64,000 nt of DNA, taken from Epiperipatus broadwayi. Taxonomy: Eukaryota > Onychophora > Udeonychophora > Euonychophora > Peripatidae. The notes beneath the pieces are model-generated. The model saw nothing but the letters and a program-made list of their open reading frames with translations. It was not told the DNA's origin and ran no database searches. The stretch spans positions 1,362,501 to 1,426,500 of the forward strand of contig JAQFVV010000017.1 of the NCBI GenBank assembly GCA_028023455.1, read 5' to 3'. Positions 22,493 to 33,489 of this stretch are shown here, piece by piece. The first letter of the stretch is position 1, and the number at the start of each line of letters is the position of its first letter. The position numbers and the translations under genes are program-made.

Positions 22493-22734
22493 TTATCTTT
22501 TCAACATGTGTGTGATCAGGTGGCTCAGCAATATGAGATGGCACTGAGAGTAGTGGGTCGTGTGAAAGTCTGAGTTCGAATCCCTAATAGTAACAGAAGT
22601 AAATTAGTTTATTAATCAATAAAAAATATGTAAATGTTTTAGATCTGAATTTAAACTTATTTATTAATTAAATTAATTTAGGATGTACACACAAATAAAG
22701 TAAGGTGTCAGTGTGTGTAGATACATAAATCATA

Positions 22735-22825
22735 CAACGAATTGATGCAGTGCGATGCGACGCACTGTGGCTTCTCCTTTTTCGGAGTCAGGAATCTCTC
22801 AGCCACTATGCTCAGAAAAACCTGT
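22735..22825 (+). repeat. Dispersed repeat 'CGGAGTCAGGAATCTCTCAG'
   Basis: GATGCAGTGCGATGCGACGC then CTTCTCC...CGGAGTCAGGAATCTCTCAG recurs at 43265-43375, where it is partly duplicated. No coding potential; identity unknown. Confidence 0.6.
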
Positions 22826-22945
22826 TAGACAAACTCTCCATACAGTAGTGCCACCCGCTGCAAGCCAATGGAGTGTTTGCTACTGTTTAACAGCTTGTTA
22901 AGCATAAGAAATAATGATCATGTGATGTTTACTAGTTTCATGAAT
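22826..22945 (+). repeat. Family 2 repeat, ends only
   Basis: ACTCTCCATACAGTAGTGCC is followed directly by the far end (CAGCTTGTTAAGCATAAGAA, ATGATCATGTGATGTTTA). The whole middle including the hammerhead is deleted. Confidence 0.65.
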
Positions 22946-22949
22946 TGAC

Positions 22950-23569
22950 TCTTAAATTATTGTCATTAAGTTTAATTACGATTATATTTATGAATCAAAT
23001 AAGATGTACTCTAGATCTCTCCCTTTCTAACCAACTTTATACTATTTCCTAGTTCTTTCTTTGCCTGATTTTACTTACTGATTGCCAATAATGTATCTAC
23101 TTCAATATATATATATATTAATTTTTCGAATCCAAACAACCATATTTTCTTAAAACATTTTATTTGGTAAAAAACTGTTAATAAATTATTCCATAATTTA
23201 AAAATACCTAACAATTATCATTAGTTTATTTATTTTGTTAAAAGAAAGATAATATTGAAAAAGTGCGGCAAATTAATCAGTTAAAATGGAATGTGTAAGA
23301 CCTTATTCTGCCTCAGAGATTTTGGCATTCTTTAATAATGTTAATAAAGCAAAATAAATATATTTTTAAAAATGCACCCCCCTTTATCCTCTCTTTATAA
23401 TGAGTCAAGATATTTAGATAAAAAATACAAGCAAGATTTTAATTACCCCAGTGATTGAAAGAAAATATTTCTTTTGGGGGCAAAATACAAGTCTTTACCT
23501 TTCTAGATTGAAAATTACGAATTTCTCTCGAAAATATTTTCCAATTTAAATAATGCCTTATTTTTCACA
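22950..23569. other. AT-rich non-coding stretch
   Basis: No gene or repeat terminus recognised. Confidence 0.5.
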
Positions 23570-23586
23570 AAGTAATTAAATATTAG

Positions 23587-23691
23587 TCTTGCATTGGTGG
23601 TCGAGAGGTCAGCGCGACTGCCTTACAAGCAGTTGCCCGGGTTGCGGGTTCGCGTCCCGGCCGATGCTATGACACTTGAAAAAAAAAAAAA
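23587..23691 (+). mobile_element. tRNA-derived mini-SINE with perfect target duplication
   Basis: A ~105 bp unit: CTTGCATTGGTGGTCGAGAG, anticodon arm CTGCCTTACAAGCAG, B box GGTTCGCGTCC, then GATGCTATGACACTTG and an A run. A perfect 17 bp direct repeat AAGTAATTAAATATTAG flanks it (23570-23586 and 23692-23708), diagnostic of LINE-mediated retrotransposition. The element is essentially only a tRNA-like head plus a short tail, so it is very small for a SINE. The anticodon-loop equivalent CTTACAA would read TAC. Confidence 0.9.
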
Positions 23692-23959
23692 AAGTAATTA
23701 AATATTAGAGGACCTGTGCAGTATTTTTAATTGCTGTCGGTTTATAAATAAAAACCTTTTTATTCAGCTTTATAAAATTTAATAATTTAATATTTATGAG
23801 AGAAAAAATGAATATAATTTTAAATTATATGAATTTAACAATGTTGAATTTATTTAAAAAATTCACAGTATATGTTGTTGTCTGCGATAGTTTCTTTATT
23901 AATGGAGTTTTCTCTGTGTGGTGGTATTTTTCACTTGAATTTTTTTAAAAAAACTTTGA

Positions 23960-24660
23960 ATTAATGGCAATGGACATCCTGTGTAAATTGAAAACCAGGA
24001 TTATGCCAGGTAAAGTAGTTGCTATTCCAATTTATACAATAATTATTATGATACAAAAATGTTTTTCCGTTTCCACCTGTACCATACATATAAATAAAAT
24101 AGTTTTGGGGTTAAACCGCGTATTATTTTTGATTACCTCTCAACATTTCGACAAAATAGCGTCCGCCATTGTCAAGATTAACTTTTTAAAGAAAACCTGT
24201 TAGCTCTCAAATGGTAAGGTGATTGATTGTGAGGTAAAGAATGAGATTGGGGATGGAGTAGTTGAGCATTCAGAATATATGGATTAACAAAATGTTTATT
24301 TTCTTCAGTTTCACCGTTAATTGTTTTCAAGTTTATATTAAAAGAAAGAGATAAAATAAGTGGTCTCCATATGGCTGGAATACATTGTGCTTCATCAGTT
24401 CCATTTGAACCAGATGATCTTTGACAATATTTCAATCGATTCCCTCTTGGTTCTCAGTTCATACTTTTTTCAAATTAACAAGTATTTTAGCATTATCCAA
24501 ATCAGATTTTGACCAATTTTTAAAAAACGTGAAGTAAAAACTGATGTATTTAACTTCTGATTAAAAACATTTTTATGTTCATTAATTCGTCTATTAGACT
24601 GACCTACACTTTTTGACCTCTGTAAATATGGAATTTCATAAACATTCTGATATTCCAAAA
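23960..24660 (-). pseudogene. Penelope-like element fragment
   Basis: Minus-strand frames contain VYEIPYLQRSKSVGQSNRRI then NEHKN (24658-24470), resembling the GIY-YIG core (Y-x-I-x-C...Y-V-G-Q-T-x-R-x-x-E-R-x-x-E-H-x-x). Downstream (24435-24178) the frame is open but unrecognised. Sequence around 24330-24380 (GAGATAAAATAAGTGGTCTC) is shared with the fold-back at 62690-63355, linking both to one Penelope family. The cysteine/catalytic pattern is eroded. Confidence 0.55.
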
Positions 24661-24719
24661 TACTCTATCTTTAGTTGTATTTATATAACAGACTATTTCC
24701 ATCATCTAATATGAGTATT

Positions 24720-24965
24720 AAATGTTAGAAAAATTTAACTTTATTTAAATTTTCCAAATACATTCAACTATTAATAATAATAGCTCATCAAACAGGTTGG
24801 TATATGCACAGCGTTTCAAGAGGTATTATTCTCTTCACTTCTTCAGAGAAGAATAATACCTCCCAAAACATTATGCATATACTAACCTGTGTGTTATTAC
24901 TAACAGTTGAATGTATTTGGAATATTTAAATAAAGTTCAATTTTTATAAAGACATTCAATACTCA
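24720..24965. repeat. Fold-back element with hammerhead-like centre
   Basis: Arms about 24725-24835 and 24845-24960 are reverse complements (AAATACATTCAACT against AGTTGAATGTATTT). At the centre the minus strand reads CUCUGAAGAAG, a long stem II (AAGAG/CUCUU) and GAAACGCUG: a CUGANGA...GAAA hammerhead pattern but without a GUC triplet. It resembles terminal repeats of Penelope-like elements. Confidence 0.6.
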
Positions 24966-25169
24966 TATTACATGATGGAAATAGTCCAATATAGAAATAC
25001 AACTAAAACACCATCATCACAAACCTTCAGGAAAACACTCTGCCATTAGGTTTATGGAAATATATATAAGCATTTTTATGAACTTAAATTGAATACCAAC
25101 TTTAAAATATCTGCAAAAAAGGTTGATCTGTTGAGATTGTCCTATAGTATGATCTATAGCTTACAAATT

Positions 25170-25435
25170 AGGAACATCACATGATCACCATTTCTTATGC
25201 TTGCTTATTATAACTGGTATTAAAACAGGCAAAACTGTCTATATGTATTGCTACTCAGTGCAAGCCAGAGTAATCAATGGATGCTACTCATCCAATATCT
25301 CTAGTCTGTAGATATTGGATGAGTATGAACTAGATGGGGATTTTGTGCACAAACCTTCTGGTATCCATTGATTACTCTGGCTTGCACTGAGTGACATACA
25401 TATGGAGAGTTTTGCCTGTTTTAAATTAGGAACAG
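25170..25435. repeat. Family 2 fold-back element
   Basis: ATCACATGATCACCAT, AACTGTCTATATGTATTGC and AGCCAGAGTAATCAATGGAT lead into a central short palindrome (CCAATATCTCTAGTCTGTAG and its complement). The second arm (ATCCATTGATTACTCTGGCT, ACATATGGAGAGTTTTGCCT) follows. The hammerhead core is deleted at the centre. Confidence 0.8.
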
Positions 25436-25675
25436 TAACAAAGCATAAAAGTCAAAGGCTGCTACTCATGTCTTTATACTTATTTCAGAGCACATGTTTA
25501 AAGCTAATGAAAAAATCTTGTAAAATAAAATATAGGACGTAAATAATGAGTAAATAAATATTGCGCATATCTAGTTGGATCAGTAGTATTCTGTTGATAA
25601 AGCAAAACCAAAACGTTGAAATTCAATTATCAACATAAAAAAAATCTTTGCTTATGTATTATGAAAAGCTATTGC

Positions 25676-25908
25676 AATTATAAATATGCGACTTTTTTCG
25701 CATGCGTTAGTGAAGCTATAATTATACTTAAAATAATGTGTAATAATAGGTCTGCTTAGTGCTTTCGAGATTTAAAGTTCGAATCTCATACACATAGCTT
25801 TGTGAACATTAAATCTTGAAAGCGCTAAGCAGACCTATTACACATTATTTTAAGTATAATTATAGCTTCACTAACGCATGCGAAAAAAGTCGCATATTTA
25901 TAATTAAA
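25676..25908. repeat. Near-perfect ~100 bp palindrome
   Basis: ATTATAAATATGCGACTTTT at 25676 is answered by AAAAGTCGCATATTTATAAT at about 25886-25905. Arms of about 100 bp match almost without error around a ~30 bp loop with TTCGAATCTCATACACATAG. The arms contain GGTCTGCTTAGTGCTTTCGA. Recent fold-back insertion or duplication; no coding capacity. Confidence 0.85.
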
Positions 25909-26274
25909 ATTTTCACTAGTGAAGAGAAAAACAATTTATTACAGAAAAGCTATTGTATTACAATAAAGGGCCTAAATTAGAAAAATAAAAACATACATTA
26001 AAAACAATCTAATATTAGAGTTTTCCCTTCATTTGTATCTGTAATTCAAATGTGCATATATTTGTTTATCTGCTTAACGAAATGATTTCTTCCTTCTTTA
26101 TAACAAAAAAATGGTGCCAGTTATCTAACAAATAAAAATTTTAAATGGACTAATTTAAATAAAAATGCACGTATAATTACATTACTGTATAAATAAAACA
26201 GCAACAATAATTAATTTAAGAGAGCTATGATTATGGTCAACTTCACTGTGCACATAGCTTTATATTATAAATAT

Positions 26275-26640
26275 AAGGGATTTGAACTCAGACTTTCAAG
26301 CACCCTTCAACTATCCACTCTATCTCATACAACTGATACACATGGCCACACTCATGTAGAAAAGATTATTCGTATTACATACTAAACCAGCACTCATCAG
26401 TTCGTCCAGATTATCATCTTTCTCACATATATATAATCAGTGCTCAGTTTATATTAAGATAACAAATCTTCACACTTTAATGGACAGACTTCAATCTACT
26501 CCAACCTCCAACTTTTCAGCCATCCATATCATTGAAAATCTGATGATGGAAAGTCCAAACCCCATGCTGGTGCCAATATTATTGCCATGCCCATGTTGAC
26601 ATGAAGTCACGCTTACCCCTCATGTATAGGATTTTATCCA
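26275..26640 (-). mobile_element. Family 1 hammerhead SINE, near full length (minus)
   Basis: Read on the minus strand it starts near 26630 (CCTATACATGAGGGGTAAGC), continues through TGACTTCATGTCAACATGGG, CCATCATCAGATTTTCAATG and the CATTAAAGTGTGAAGATTTG body, then the hammerhead (about 26365-26425), and ends with the B box GAGTTCAAATCCC at about 26278-26290. The hammerhead is broken: GAAA has become GUAA and the 3' part of stem I is shortened. One of the most complete copies for defining element length (about 350 bp). Confidence 0.75.
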
Positions 26641-27019
26641 TTTAAATACATAGAAGAGGGAAGGGCAGGATACCACTTCATTAAGCAGATGAACAAATTA
26701 TGCAAATTTGAATTAAGAGCAATAGTGAATTTTTAGATAACTCTTGATATAAAGATTAAAATTTTTGCAGCTGTGCATTCTATTGTATGATAATGTAACC
26801 AAAGAAAACACAGTGTCTCTCCACACTATTTGACAGCATGCTAAGTATTTGTCTTAAAACAATAATGTAATAAAAAATAAATATTGGTTTAATCACTATG
26901 AATACCATAGTTGTCCAGATGTAAAATGTTAGTAATGGCTGTGAGTAAGAATAGAGTCATAATTTGAGCAAATGATGAGGACACTATGTCAGGTGTTGGT
27001 GTACTGCCCAATGACAGTA

Positions 27020-27100
27020 CTAGTGCGGAAATCGAACGTGGACCTTTAGAATCTTGAACAAGTTTATGGTGCTGCTCTAACTAATTAGGCTATTCAATCA
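27020..27100 (-). repeat. tRNA-like SINE head
   Basis: The minus strand reads TAGTTAGAGCAGCACC (A-box-like), AAACTTGTTCAAGATTC and ACGTTCGATTTCCGCAC (B box GTTCGATTTCC). Spacing fits a tRNA-derived promoter. A diverged inverted partner with AATCTAAAGGTCCAGATTTG lies at about 27235. Too diverged for a functional tRNA gene call. Confidence 0.5.
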
Positions 27101-27299
27101 AAGACTACCATGATATTCAAATCTAAAGGTAAATTTTTAAATAATCAATTTAAGCTGATCCTGTAATGAACTAGTTATTCTGTCAACATCTTTGACAGAA
27201 TAATCTGGTTACAGCATGACATTATATTTAAGAATCTAAAGGTCCAGATTTGATCCCATGCTGATACTGTAATTGGTCAGGTTAACAATGAGGAAGAGA

Positions 27300-28550
27300 T
27301 GAATACTACTTGAAAAATTGTGTTATACAATTGGTGGTGTGGAGTCCTAGACTTTTTTATAAAGCTTTGAAGGGTTATTGCAACTCTGGTCAAATAATTT
27401 GAGGTTGAAAAATTTCTTCACACAAGTACTTTTAATAAAGCGATATTTCTAAATGGCAACACAAAAAATTTCACACCTTAAGCAAAATCACCTCCTGTTG
27501 ATGTTTCCTTTTTTAAAAGATATTTTAATTAGAAAATATTTTAATAAAATTTTTATTTTATATTACCAGAGTCTCGCCATCAACTCTAGACAAGTGCACT
27601 GAATTATCAAGTAGATATGTTTGTGAGATATTAATACTTACTAATTAGCAAGTATAGATCATGAAGATAATTTGACTAATTTATCTCTTAATAATATCTT
27701 TAATAATATGCTATGGAATAATTTTAATACTAATTAATTTAAATACCATTTTAAAATCAGTATTCAGCATTAAGTTCATGAACATAGATAGCTAATATTA
27801 TTTATCTACTATGGATGCTATTTTAAATTCAGTACACAATTTAAGTTATAGGCCTTTATTTAACAGAACTTTACTTTTCACATGGAGAATTTTACACAGG
27901 ATATTCCTGAGCTATAAAATGAGATTAAAACATATCAACACACAGAAAAAAACTATTTAATAAAGAAACTGTCATAGACAACATTCTCAAAAGAAATTTT
28001 TTATGACTACTACATTATTAAATTTTTATAATTTTAAATTAAATTTAAAACATTTTTATCTCTTATAAATATTACATATTAGTACAAACTCTTGTAATCA
28101 CATCCTACAAACCTTTCATATTTTCTTCCAAAGCCTTTCAATATTTATTTAATTTATTTTGATCATTTATATTCAACCCATACCTTATTCTATCTTTGTT
28201 ATACTTAATATTAATCCTCATATCTCTGTTATAAAAAAAATATTATGACTATTGAATGCTTTCTCTTCTTTATCAAAAACTTTGGCATATTTTATTCATT
28301 TTACCTTTATTTATTAATACATACTCAATTGCATTATTCGCTTTTCTGTATGTATTTACTGGCATAAGCAGTATATAAGATGCATCCTTATACACTTTTT
28401 AAAGAAAAAAATAGTTCTCTACATTTTTTCATGAATTTCCATAATGATTTACTGTTCTAATTTTATAGTTATTTATGTCTACAAAAAAATGTAGCTTGGA
28501 AACACTGTAGTTAGGTACCTTTTAATCTTCATTCTGAAAAACCCAAAAAT
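27300..28550. other. AT-rich non-coding stretch
   Basis: No exon, tRNA or intact repeat recognised. A possible terminal segment of the neighbouring pogo-like element (ATAAGATGCATCC near 28376) lies in the last 200 bp. Confidence 0.45.
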
Positions 28551-28554
28551 TAAT

Positions 28555-29110
28555 TTCCAGTGCTGAATGAAGAATCAATTGAAGCCTCTTCTTCAGAAAC
28601 TAAATCTTCATATAATAAATCATCCTCTGTTTTATCAAACGAGTTACTAATTCACATTTCTTAAATAACTTTACAACTGTCTCATGTTTCTCAGCATCCC
28701 AAAACGTTTTAACCCATTCACAAATATGCAAAGTGCTAGGCCTCTTCCTTTTCCCTAATGGGGTCATTTCAAAATCTGTAGACTGCATCCAATTGTTCAC
28801 TTTTCATTCATGGATCCTTTAAATAGTTTACTAATACAGACATCTAAAAATTGAAGCTGGCTCTTTAGGACACCTGGAATTACTGCCAAATGAGTTTTCA
28901 GTTGGTTGATTTTATTTTTCCCAGCTTGTTTGGTGACTCCAAAACTGATCCCATACTAGCAAAGCAATTTCTTTAATAATCCACCAGGATGCCTAGACCA
29001 CATACTGTCTATCCACAACTTTATTTCCCTTTTATCCATCCAGCCCTTAGGATGAATTTGCACAAACACTCCTTTAGGTAGTTTTTCCTTGGGTAACTTA
29101 TTATATTACA
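28555..29110 (-). pseudogene. Pogo/Tigger-like DDE transposase, C-terminal remnant
   Basis: Minus-strand translation (with frame changes) gives HPKGWMDKREIKLWIDSMWS, RHPGGLLKK, then HLAVIPGVLKSQLQFLDVCI and SKLFKGSMNE, ending with a decayed segment containing IKQRMIYYMKI. These correspond to the W-M-D...W...R-x-G-G-L-L and V-I-P-G-G-L-T-S-x-L-Q-P-L-D-V...N-K-P-F-K motifs of pogo/Tigger/JRK transposases. The third catalytic Asp (LDV) is visible. Stops and frameshifts make it inactive; the N-terminal half is not seen. Confidence 0.8.
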
Positions 29111-29159
29111 GAACAGAATAAAAAATTAAGGCAACAATTTATTTGAAACCATTGTTTTG

Positions 29160-29184
29160 CAATAGAACAATATTCAATAGAATA

Positions 29185-29227
<43 letters not shown>

Positions 29228-29248
29228 TATTGAATATTGTTCTATTGT
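29160..29248. repeat. (TA)n-cored palindrome
   Basis: CAATAGAACAATATTCAATAG flanks a (TA)n run (about 29187-29224) and recurs inverted as CTATTGAATATTGTTCTATT on the far side. Arms are about 25 bp and perfect. A cruciform-prone site. Confidence 0.9.
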
Positions 29249-29449
29249 ATAAATCAGAAGTTTTACACTGATGAAATGTCAACTCATAATTTTTATTACC
29301 AGTGCATAGGATGCACTTCATATTTTGGATGTGTTCTGTACAATGGCAAATATGGTATTTCTAAATCAAGTGTACTATTCCTTATAATCAATCTCAATAC
29401 TCATATTTCAATCTCTGATAAAAAGATTCTAATATGAATCCATTATTAT

Positions 29450-30320
29450 TATTGTTATAATATACAATCATATCCTATAATCATTATCCCCCCCCCTTTA
29501 AAAATAAGATAATCAAGCATTCATAAATTCTGTCATTCCATACCACAATGGCTTAACCTCCCCAGCAGTCATATACTCACCAATGCATACTGTTCATTCT
29601 TGACTTTCAACCCAAATATGCTTCTCACACTTAACATTTCAAAAAAGTGATAGAAGTGCATCTTATATCTCCAACTGACAACTTTCCTCTCTCCTATTTA
29701 CCTACATGCTAATATAAATTTTCCAAAAAAAGTTATTATTTCTTAAATGTGTCTACACTACAATTATCATCATTAATAACTGTCCATTTGTCCTATTGTC
29801 TTCCATATTTATATACTTCATTTAACAATTTCCTCCCTTCTTAAGGTTTTCTTCTTTTTTTCTACTCATATTTATATCCAGTTGTTTCATCTACATTTCC
29901 AAAATTTACATCCATCTCACTTTCTTACTTCCATGTTCACATACCTCATTTAAATAATTTCCCCCTTTCTTAAGATTTTCTTTCAACTCATATTTATATC
30001 CAGTTGTTTCATCTTCATTTCCAAACTTTACATCCATCTCACTCTCTTATATGCTTCTGATATTTTCTTCCATTCACGTCCAATGTAATGGTTAGTAAAT
30101 TAAAAAGAATGTGACTTCTGTCTTTTAAAAAATTCTAAACTTATAATGATTTAAACCCCTATTCTCTTCCCTTACAAATTTTTTAAAATACACACTTCCT
30201 AATACTTCGTCCCTTCAATTTCATAAATGGATACCATTTTTATTTAAAAAGCATCCTGTTTTTCATAAAAGAAATCACAGATATTCATATTACATAATCT
30301 GCTTAATCTATCTTTAAAAT
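29450..30320. other. Pyrimidine-rich AT stretch
   Basis: No gene recognised. A ~100 bp segment (CATTTAACAATTTCCTCCCT to CTCTCTTA at about 29818-30048) is imperfectly repeated in tandem (TTTATATCCAGTTGTTTCAT occurs at 29870 and 29993). Confidence 0.5.
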
Positions 30321-30324
30321 CCCT

Positions 30325-30425
30325 AGTGAGCTATATGTAAACTAACTGTCAGCAAATGTAAAACAGAGAATCGGCTCATTTTACATATTACATTTACTGA
30401 CAGTTAGTTTTCATATAGCTTGCTG
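30325..30425. repeat. Short inverted repeat
   Basis: AGCTATATGTAAACTAACTG at 30330 pairs with CAGTTAGTTTTCATATAGCT near 30402. A diverged copy of one arm (CAGTTAGTGTTTATATAGCT) appears at about 30702. Confidence 0.7.
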
Positions 30426-31129
30426 GCAATATTCAATACATCCACTTTATTTCCTATTTTGGGCTATTAAAAAGTTATGTTTACATCGATTATCTGAAGA
30501 TTAGTTTAAGATTAAAAGATTATTAAATAAAAGGCTCAGACTTTCTCTCTGATTAATTATAGTGATTTCAAAATAACTTACAGTGTTTTGAAATTATGTT
30601 AGTACATATAAATCATACTCTGCATGTGAGTATGTCAGTAAATGGTATAGGTACGATGAAAGTTTAAGTGAGAGTTCATTCTGCATTTTACCTTTACTAA
30701 CAGTTAGTGTTTATATAGCTCACTAGGGGTTTTCAGTACTTCCACATTACTTCATCTATTTTGGGCTATTAAAATGTTATATTTAATCTATCTTTAGTAA
30801 ACTAATTCTATTTAAATTTAGCTGTTGTTCAAACATTGGTAATAATCCAACTATGTTTACTTTTTCTTTCATATTTTTAAAATTATTAATTAAAACTCTT
30901 TATTCTCTCATTATTAATTCCAGAAAGATTCTGAAGATTCGACATATTAAAATTATCTCACACCCCTGGTCGTCGTTTTTCCAACGAATCTTTTATTTTT
31001 TAAAAAAATATTCTTTCTCTATAACTGCAATTGTTAGAATATTTTTTAAGCATTATTGAAAAAATTGTATTAAAGTGTTAATATTTGAAATACAAGCATA
31101 ATTCATACACTTGGGAGTTTAAATGTAAT

Positions 31130-31480
31130 TGTAGGTGATTTGAACCCAGATTTTCATGCTGCCTTCAGCTATTCAGTCTATCTCATAACAACTGATACAC
31201 ACAACTATACACATGTAAAAAAAAAACCTCCAATATATGTATTTCATGCTGAACCAACACTCATCAGTTGGTCAAGATCGTTATCTCCCACACACATATA
31301 TATAATAAAGTGCTTGGTTTATATTGAGATAGCAAATCCTCGAAATTTAATGGACAGACTTCGATCTACTACACCCTCCAAGTTTTCAGCCATCCATACA
31401 ATTGAAAACACCCATATTTCCTGTTGATGCCAATATTATTGTCATGCCCATGTTAACTTTAAGTCAACTTCAAGTATATA
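31130..31480 (-). mobile_element. Family 1 hammerhead SINE (minus)
   Basis: Minus-strand copy from about 31475 (AACATGGGCATGACAATAAT) through the body to the B-box end at about 31138. It forms an inverted pair with the plus copy starting at 31495. Confidence 0.75.
31229..31275 (-). ncRNA. Hammerhead ribozyme (family 1, core intact, outer stem I lost)
   Basis: The minus strand has ACCAA-CUGAUGA, stem II UGUUG/CAGCA (one U-G wobble), GAAA, stem III, AUA and UUGG. After UUGG the sequence diverges, so outer stem I no longer pairs. It may have reduced activity. Confidence 0.55.
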
Positions 31481-31494
31481 AATTATTACAGATT

Positions 31495-31915
31495 CATCCC
31501 GTATCCTGCCCATTCCTCGTCTGCATATTTGAATTGATAATGTCCTATACATGAGGGATCAGAGTGACTTAAAGTCAACATGGACATGATAATATTGGCA
31601 TCAATAAGGGATGTGGTTTGTTCCATCATTAGATTTTCAATAGTATGGATAGTGGCTGAATAGTTGGAGGGTTGAGTAGATTGAAACCTGTCAATTAGAG
31701 TTTGAAGATTTGCTATCTTAATATAAATCAATCATTGATTATATATATGTGTGTGGGAGATGATCTGGACCAACTGATAAGTGCTGGTTCAGTGTGAAAT
31801 AAGTATATCAGGGATCATTTATTGTTCTCTCATGTGTGATCATGTGTATTGGTTGTATGAGATAGAGTGGATAGCTGAAGGGAGCTTGAAAGTCTGTGTT
31901 CAAATTAAACTTTTT
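31495..31915 (+). mobile_element. Family 1 hammerhead SINE (plus), hammerhead mutated
   Basis: Plus copy: CCTATACATGAGGGATCAGA near 31541, GACTTAAAGTCAACATGG, body, then hammerhead region 31763-31815 with CUGAUAA (core G8 replaced by A), and the tRNA-like part ending CTTGAAAGTCTGTGTTCAAA near 31905. The core change should abolish cleavage. Confidence 0.75.
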
Positions 31916-31919
31916 ATAA

Positions 31920-33360
31920 AAAAGACACGAATGGAGATGATTTAAAAACAGAGTATTTATACTGACCATAACAAAATTATTTCAGCTGATATGTATACTA
32001 CCTACAATTTTAATATGAAGAATTTATACTCCAGTCAAACATATCCCTTATATCTTCTTTTCTCATTTTCTTTCTCTCAAAAAAGACTGGTCGCATGTTT
32101 GAACCCGCCAACCCTAGAATAGTTTGCATTGAGAAAAATGACTGTAAATGAAAAATCAAGGAAGCATATTTTATCACTAGCAACAATAACTCCATTAACA
32201 GACGTGGCACTTGTTTTGATATTTTTAAGCGTTGGATAAATTAAACAATTTACATATAATTTGCATATTACCATCTACACACTACTCCGCATTATTTATT
32301 GTTGTAGCTATGAATATGAGGTAATACAACTCGAAAGCGCTCAGCTTTTATTTATTAATTGATTTATAAGAGTACTTTATGTAGCTTCTCTTCCAGTGCC
32401 TCAACACGCTTGTAATTTTATTATAAACATTTTCAACAAATTTATCTTATATATTAGTATAGATTTTATTTTAGAGTACCCATCTGTTATCTTTTTTAAT
32501 TTGATTACATTTCATATTTAGAGATTTTAATTCTATTTCAGTTTACGTTTCATTCTACTAATTTATTTTTTCTACGTCTGTCTTCATAATATTACCTATT
32601 TTTTTAAATCAGATCTTTTGTAATTATATCTACAAAATCCATCTTCCATATCTACGAATATGTTTCCTTTAGTTGATTTTTTTTATTATTATCTAGCTTA
32701 GAAAACCATTTTTTCATCTCAAAGGAAATCAAGCTCAAGCATTAAAAAGATTTTAATATTTCTGTTGTCTCTTTATATAGTTAAGTCAATTTCAGTATTT
32801 AAAAAATTATTTATCTCTAATATCATAATTAAAAATCATTAATTAAAATATTATATTAAAAAACCAAAAAGTCTAATAACTTTTAAAAAATATGTGTTTT
32901 ATTAAATACATATTTTCAAAGTTTAAAATAAACTTCCCTTTAATTTAATTAAGTAATAAAACCAAAAATAAAATTCTTTTTATATGATTAAAAAACTCTT
33001 TAAATAATTATTATATATATACACTTAAAAATTTTCAAATTATGCATGCTTTCTCCAAAAACGTATACATATTAAATCAAAAATATCTGTGATGAGATGT
33101 AGGATAGCTTCTTAAACAAAATCAGAATTCCAGTGCATTTTAACATTTACACACACACACACAAAACATTTATTTTCTCACTCTTCCCTATCGTTCAAAT
33201 CTACAACCATCCAATCATTATTCTAATATTTATATCCTATTTCAATTAAAACTTAATTTCAATACCATATCCACATTTTTAATATTTATGAGATTAAAAT
33301 AAACACTATACAAATCTTTATTTCACTTCTCATCTTTCTTCTTCTTTTTTTTCTTTCTAT
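31920..33360. other. AT-rich stretch without recognised genes
   Basis: A frame at 32094-32010 (minus) reads MRPVFFERKKMRKEDIRDMF but lacks splice borders or a known motif, so I do not call it. A tract CTCGAAAGCGCTCAGC at about 32330 resembles the end sequence of Penelope-type repeats. Otherwise nothing recognised. Confidence 0.4.
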
Positions 33361-33365
33361 ATTTA

Positions 33366-33484
33366 CATATCATACCATTTCCAACTTACTTAAACCTTCA
33401 ACAATACTATTTTTTATATTACTAGTTTTGATATAAAAAAATAGTATTGTTGAAGTGTTTAAGAAAGTTGGAAATGGTATATGT
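33366..33484. repeat. Short inverted repeat, ~55 bp arms
   Basis: ATACCATTTCCAACTTACTT and its complement AAGAAAGTTGGAAATGGTAT bracket CAACAATACTATTTTTTATA and its complement, with a loop of about 10 bp around 33425. It abuts the family 2 copy at 33490. Confidence 0.8.
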
Positions 33485-33489
33485 AACTA

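Larger units (their letters stand above)
22040..22590. mobile_element. Family 1 hammerhead SINE, inverted pair
   Basis: A minus copy (about 22040-22310) and a plus copy (about 22315-22590) lie 5' end to 5' end, forming a palindrome of roughly 250 bp arms. Both have the body (CCATTAAAG...), the hammerhead and the tRNA-like B box (GAGTTCGAATCCC in the plus copy near 22572). The two hammerheads have the same sequence over the core and stems, so the pair either arose by inverted duplication or has been homogenised. Confidence 0.8.

Noticed and set aside
23587-23691. Functional tRNA gene at the mini-SINE
   Set aside because: Acceptor stem does not pair well, a poly-A tail and target duplication follow, and sister copies show the same diverged structure.
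31141-31427. Plus-strand frame of 95 residues
   Set aside because: It is the antisense translation of a family 1 SINE.
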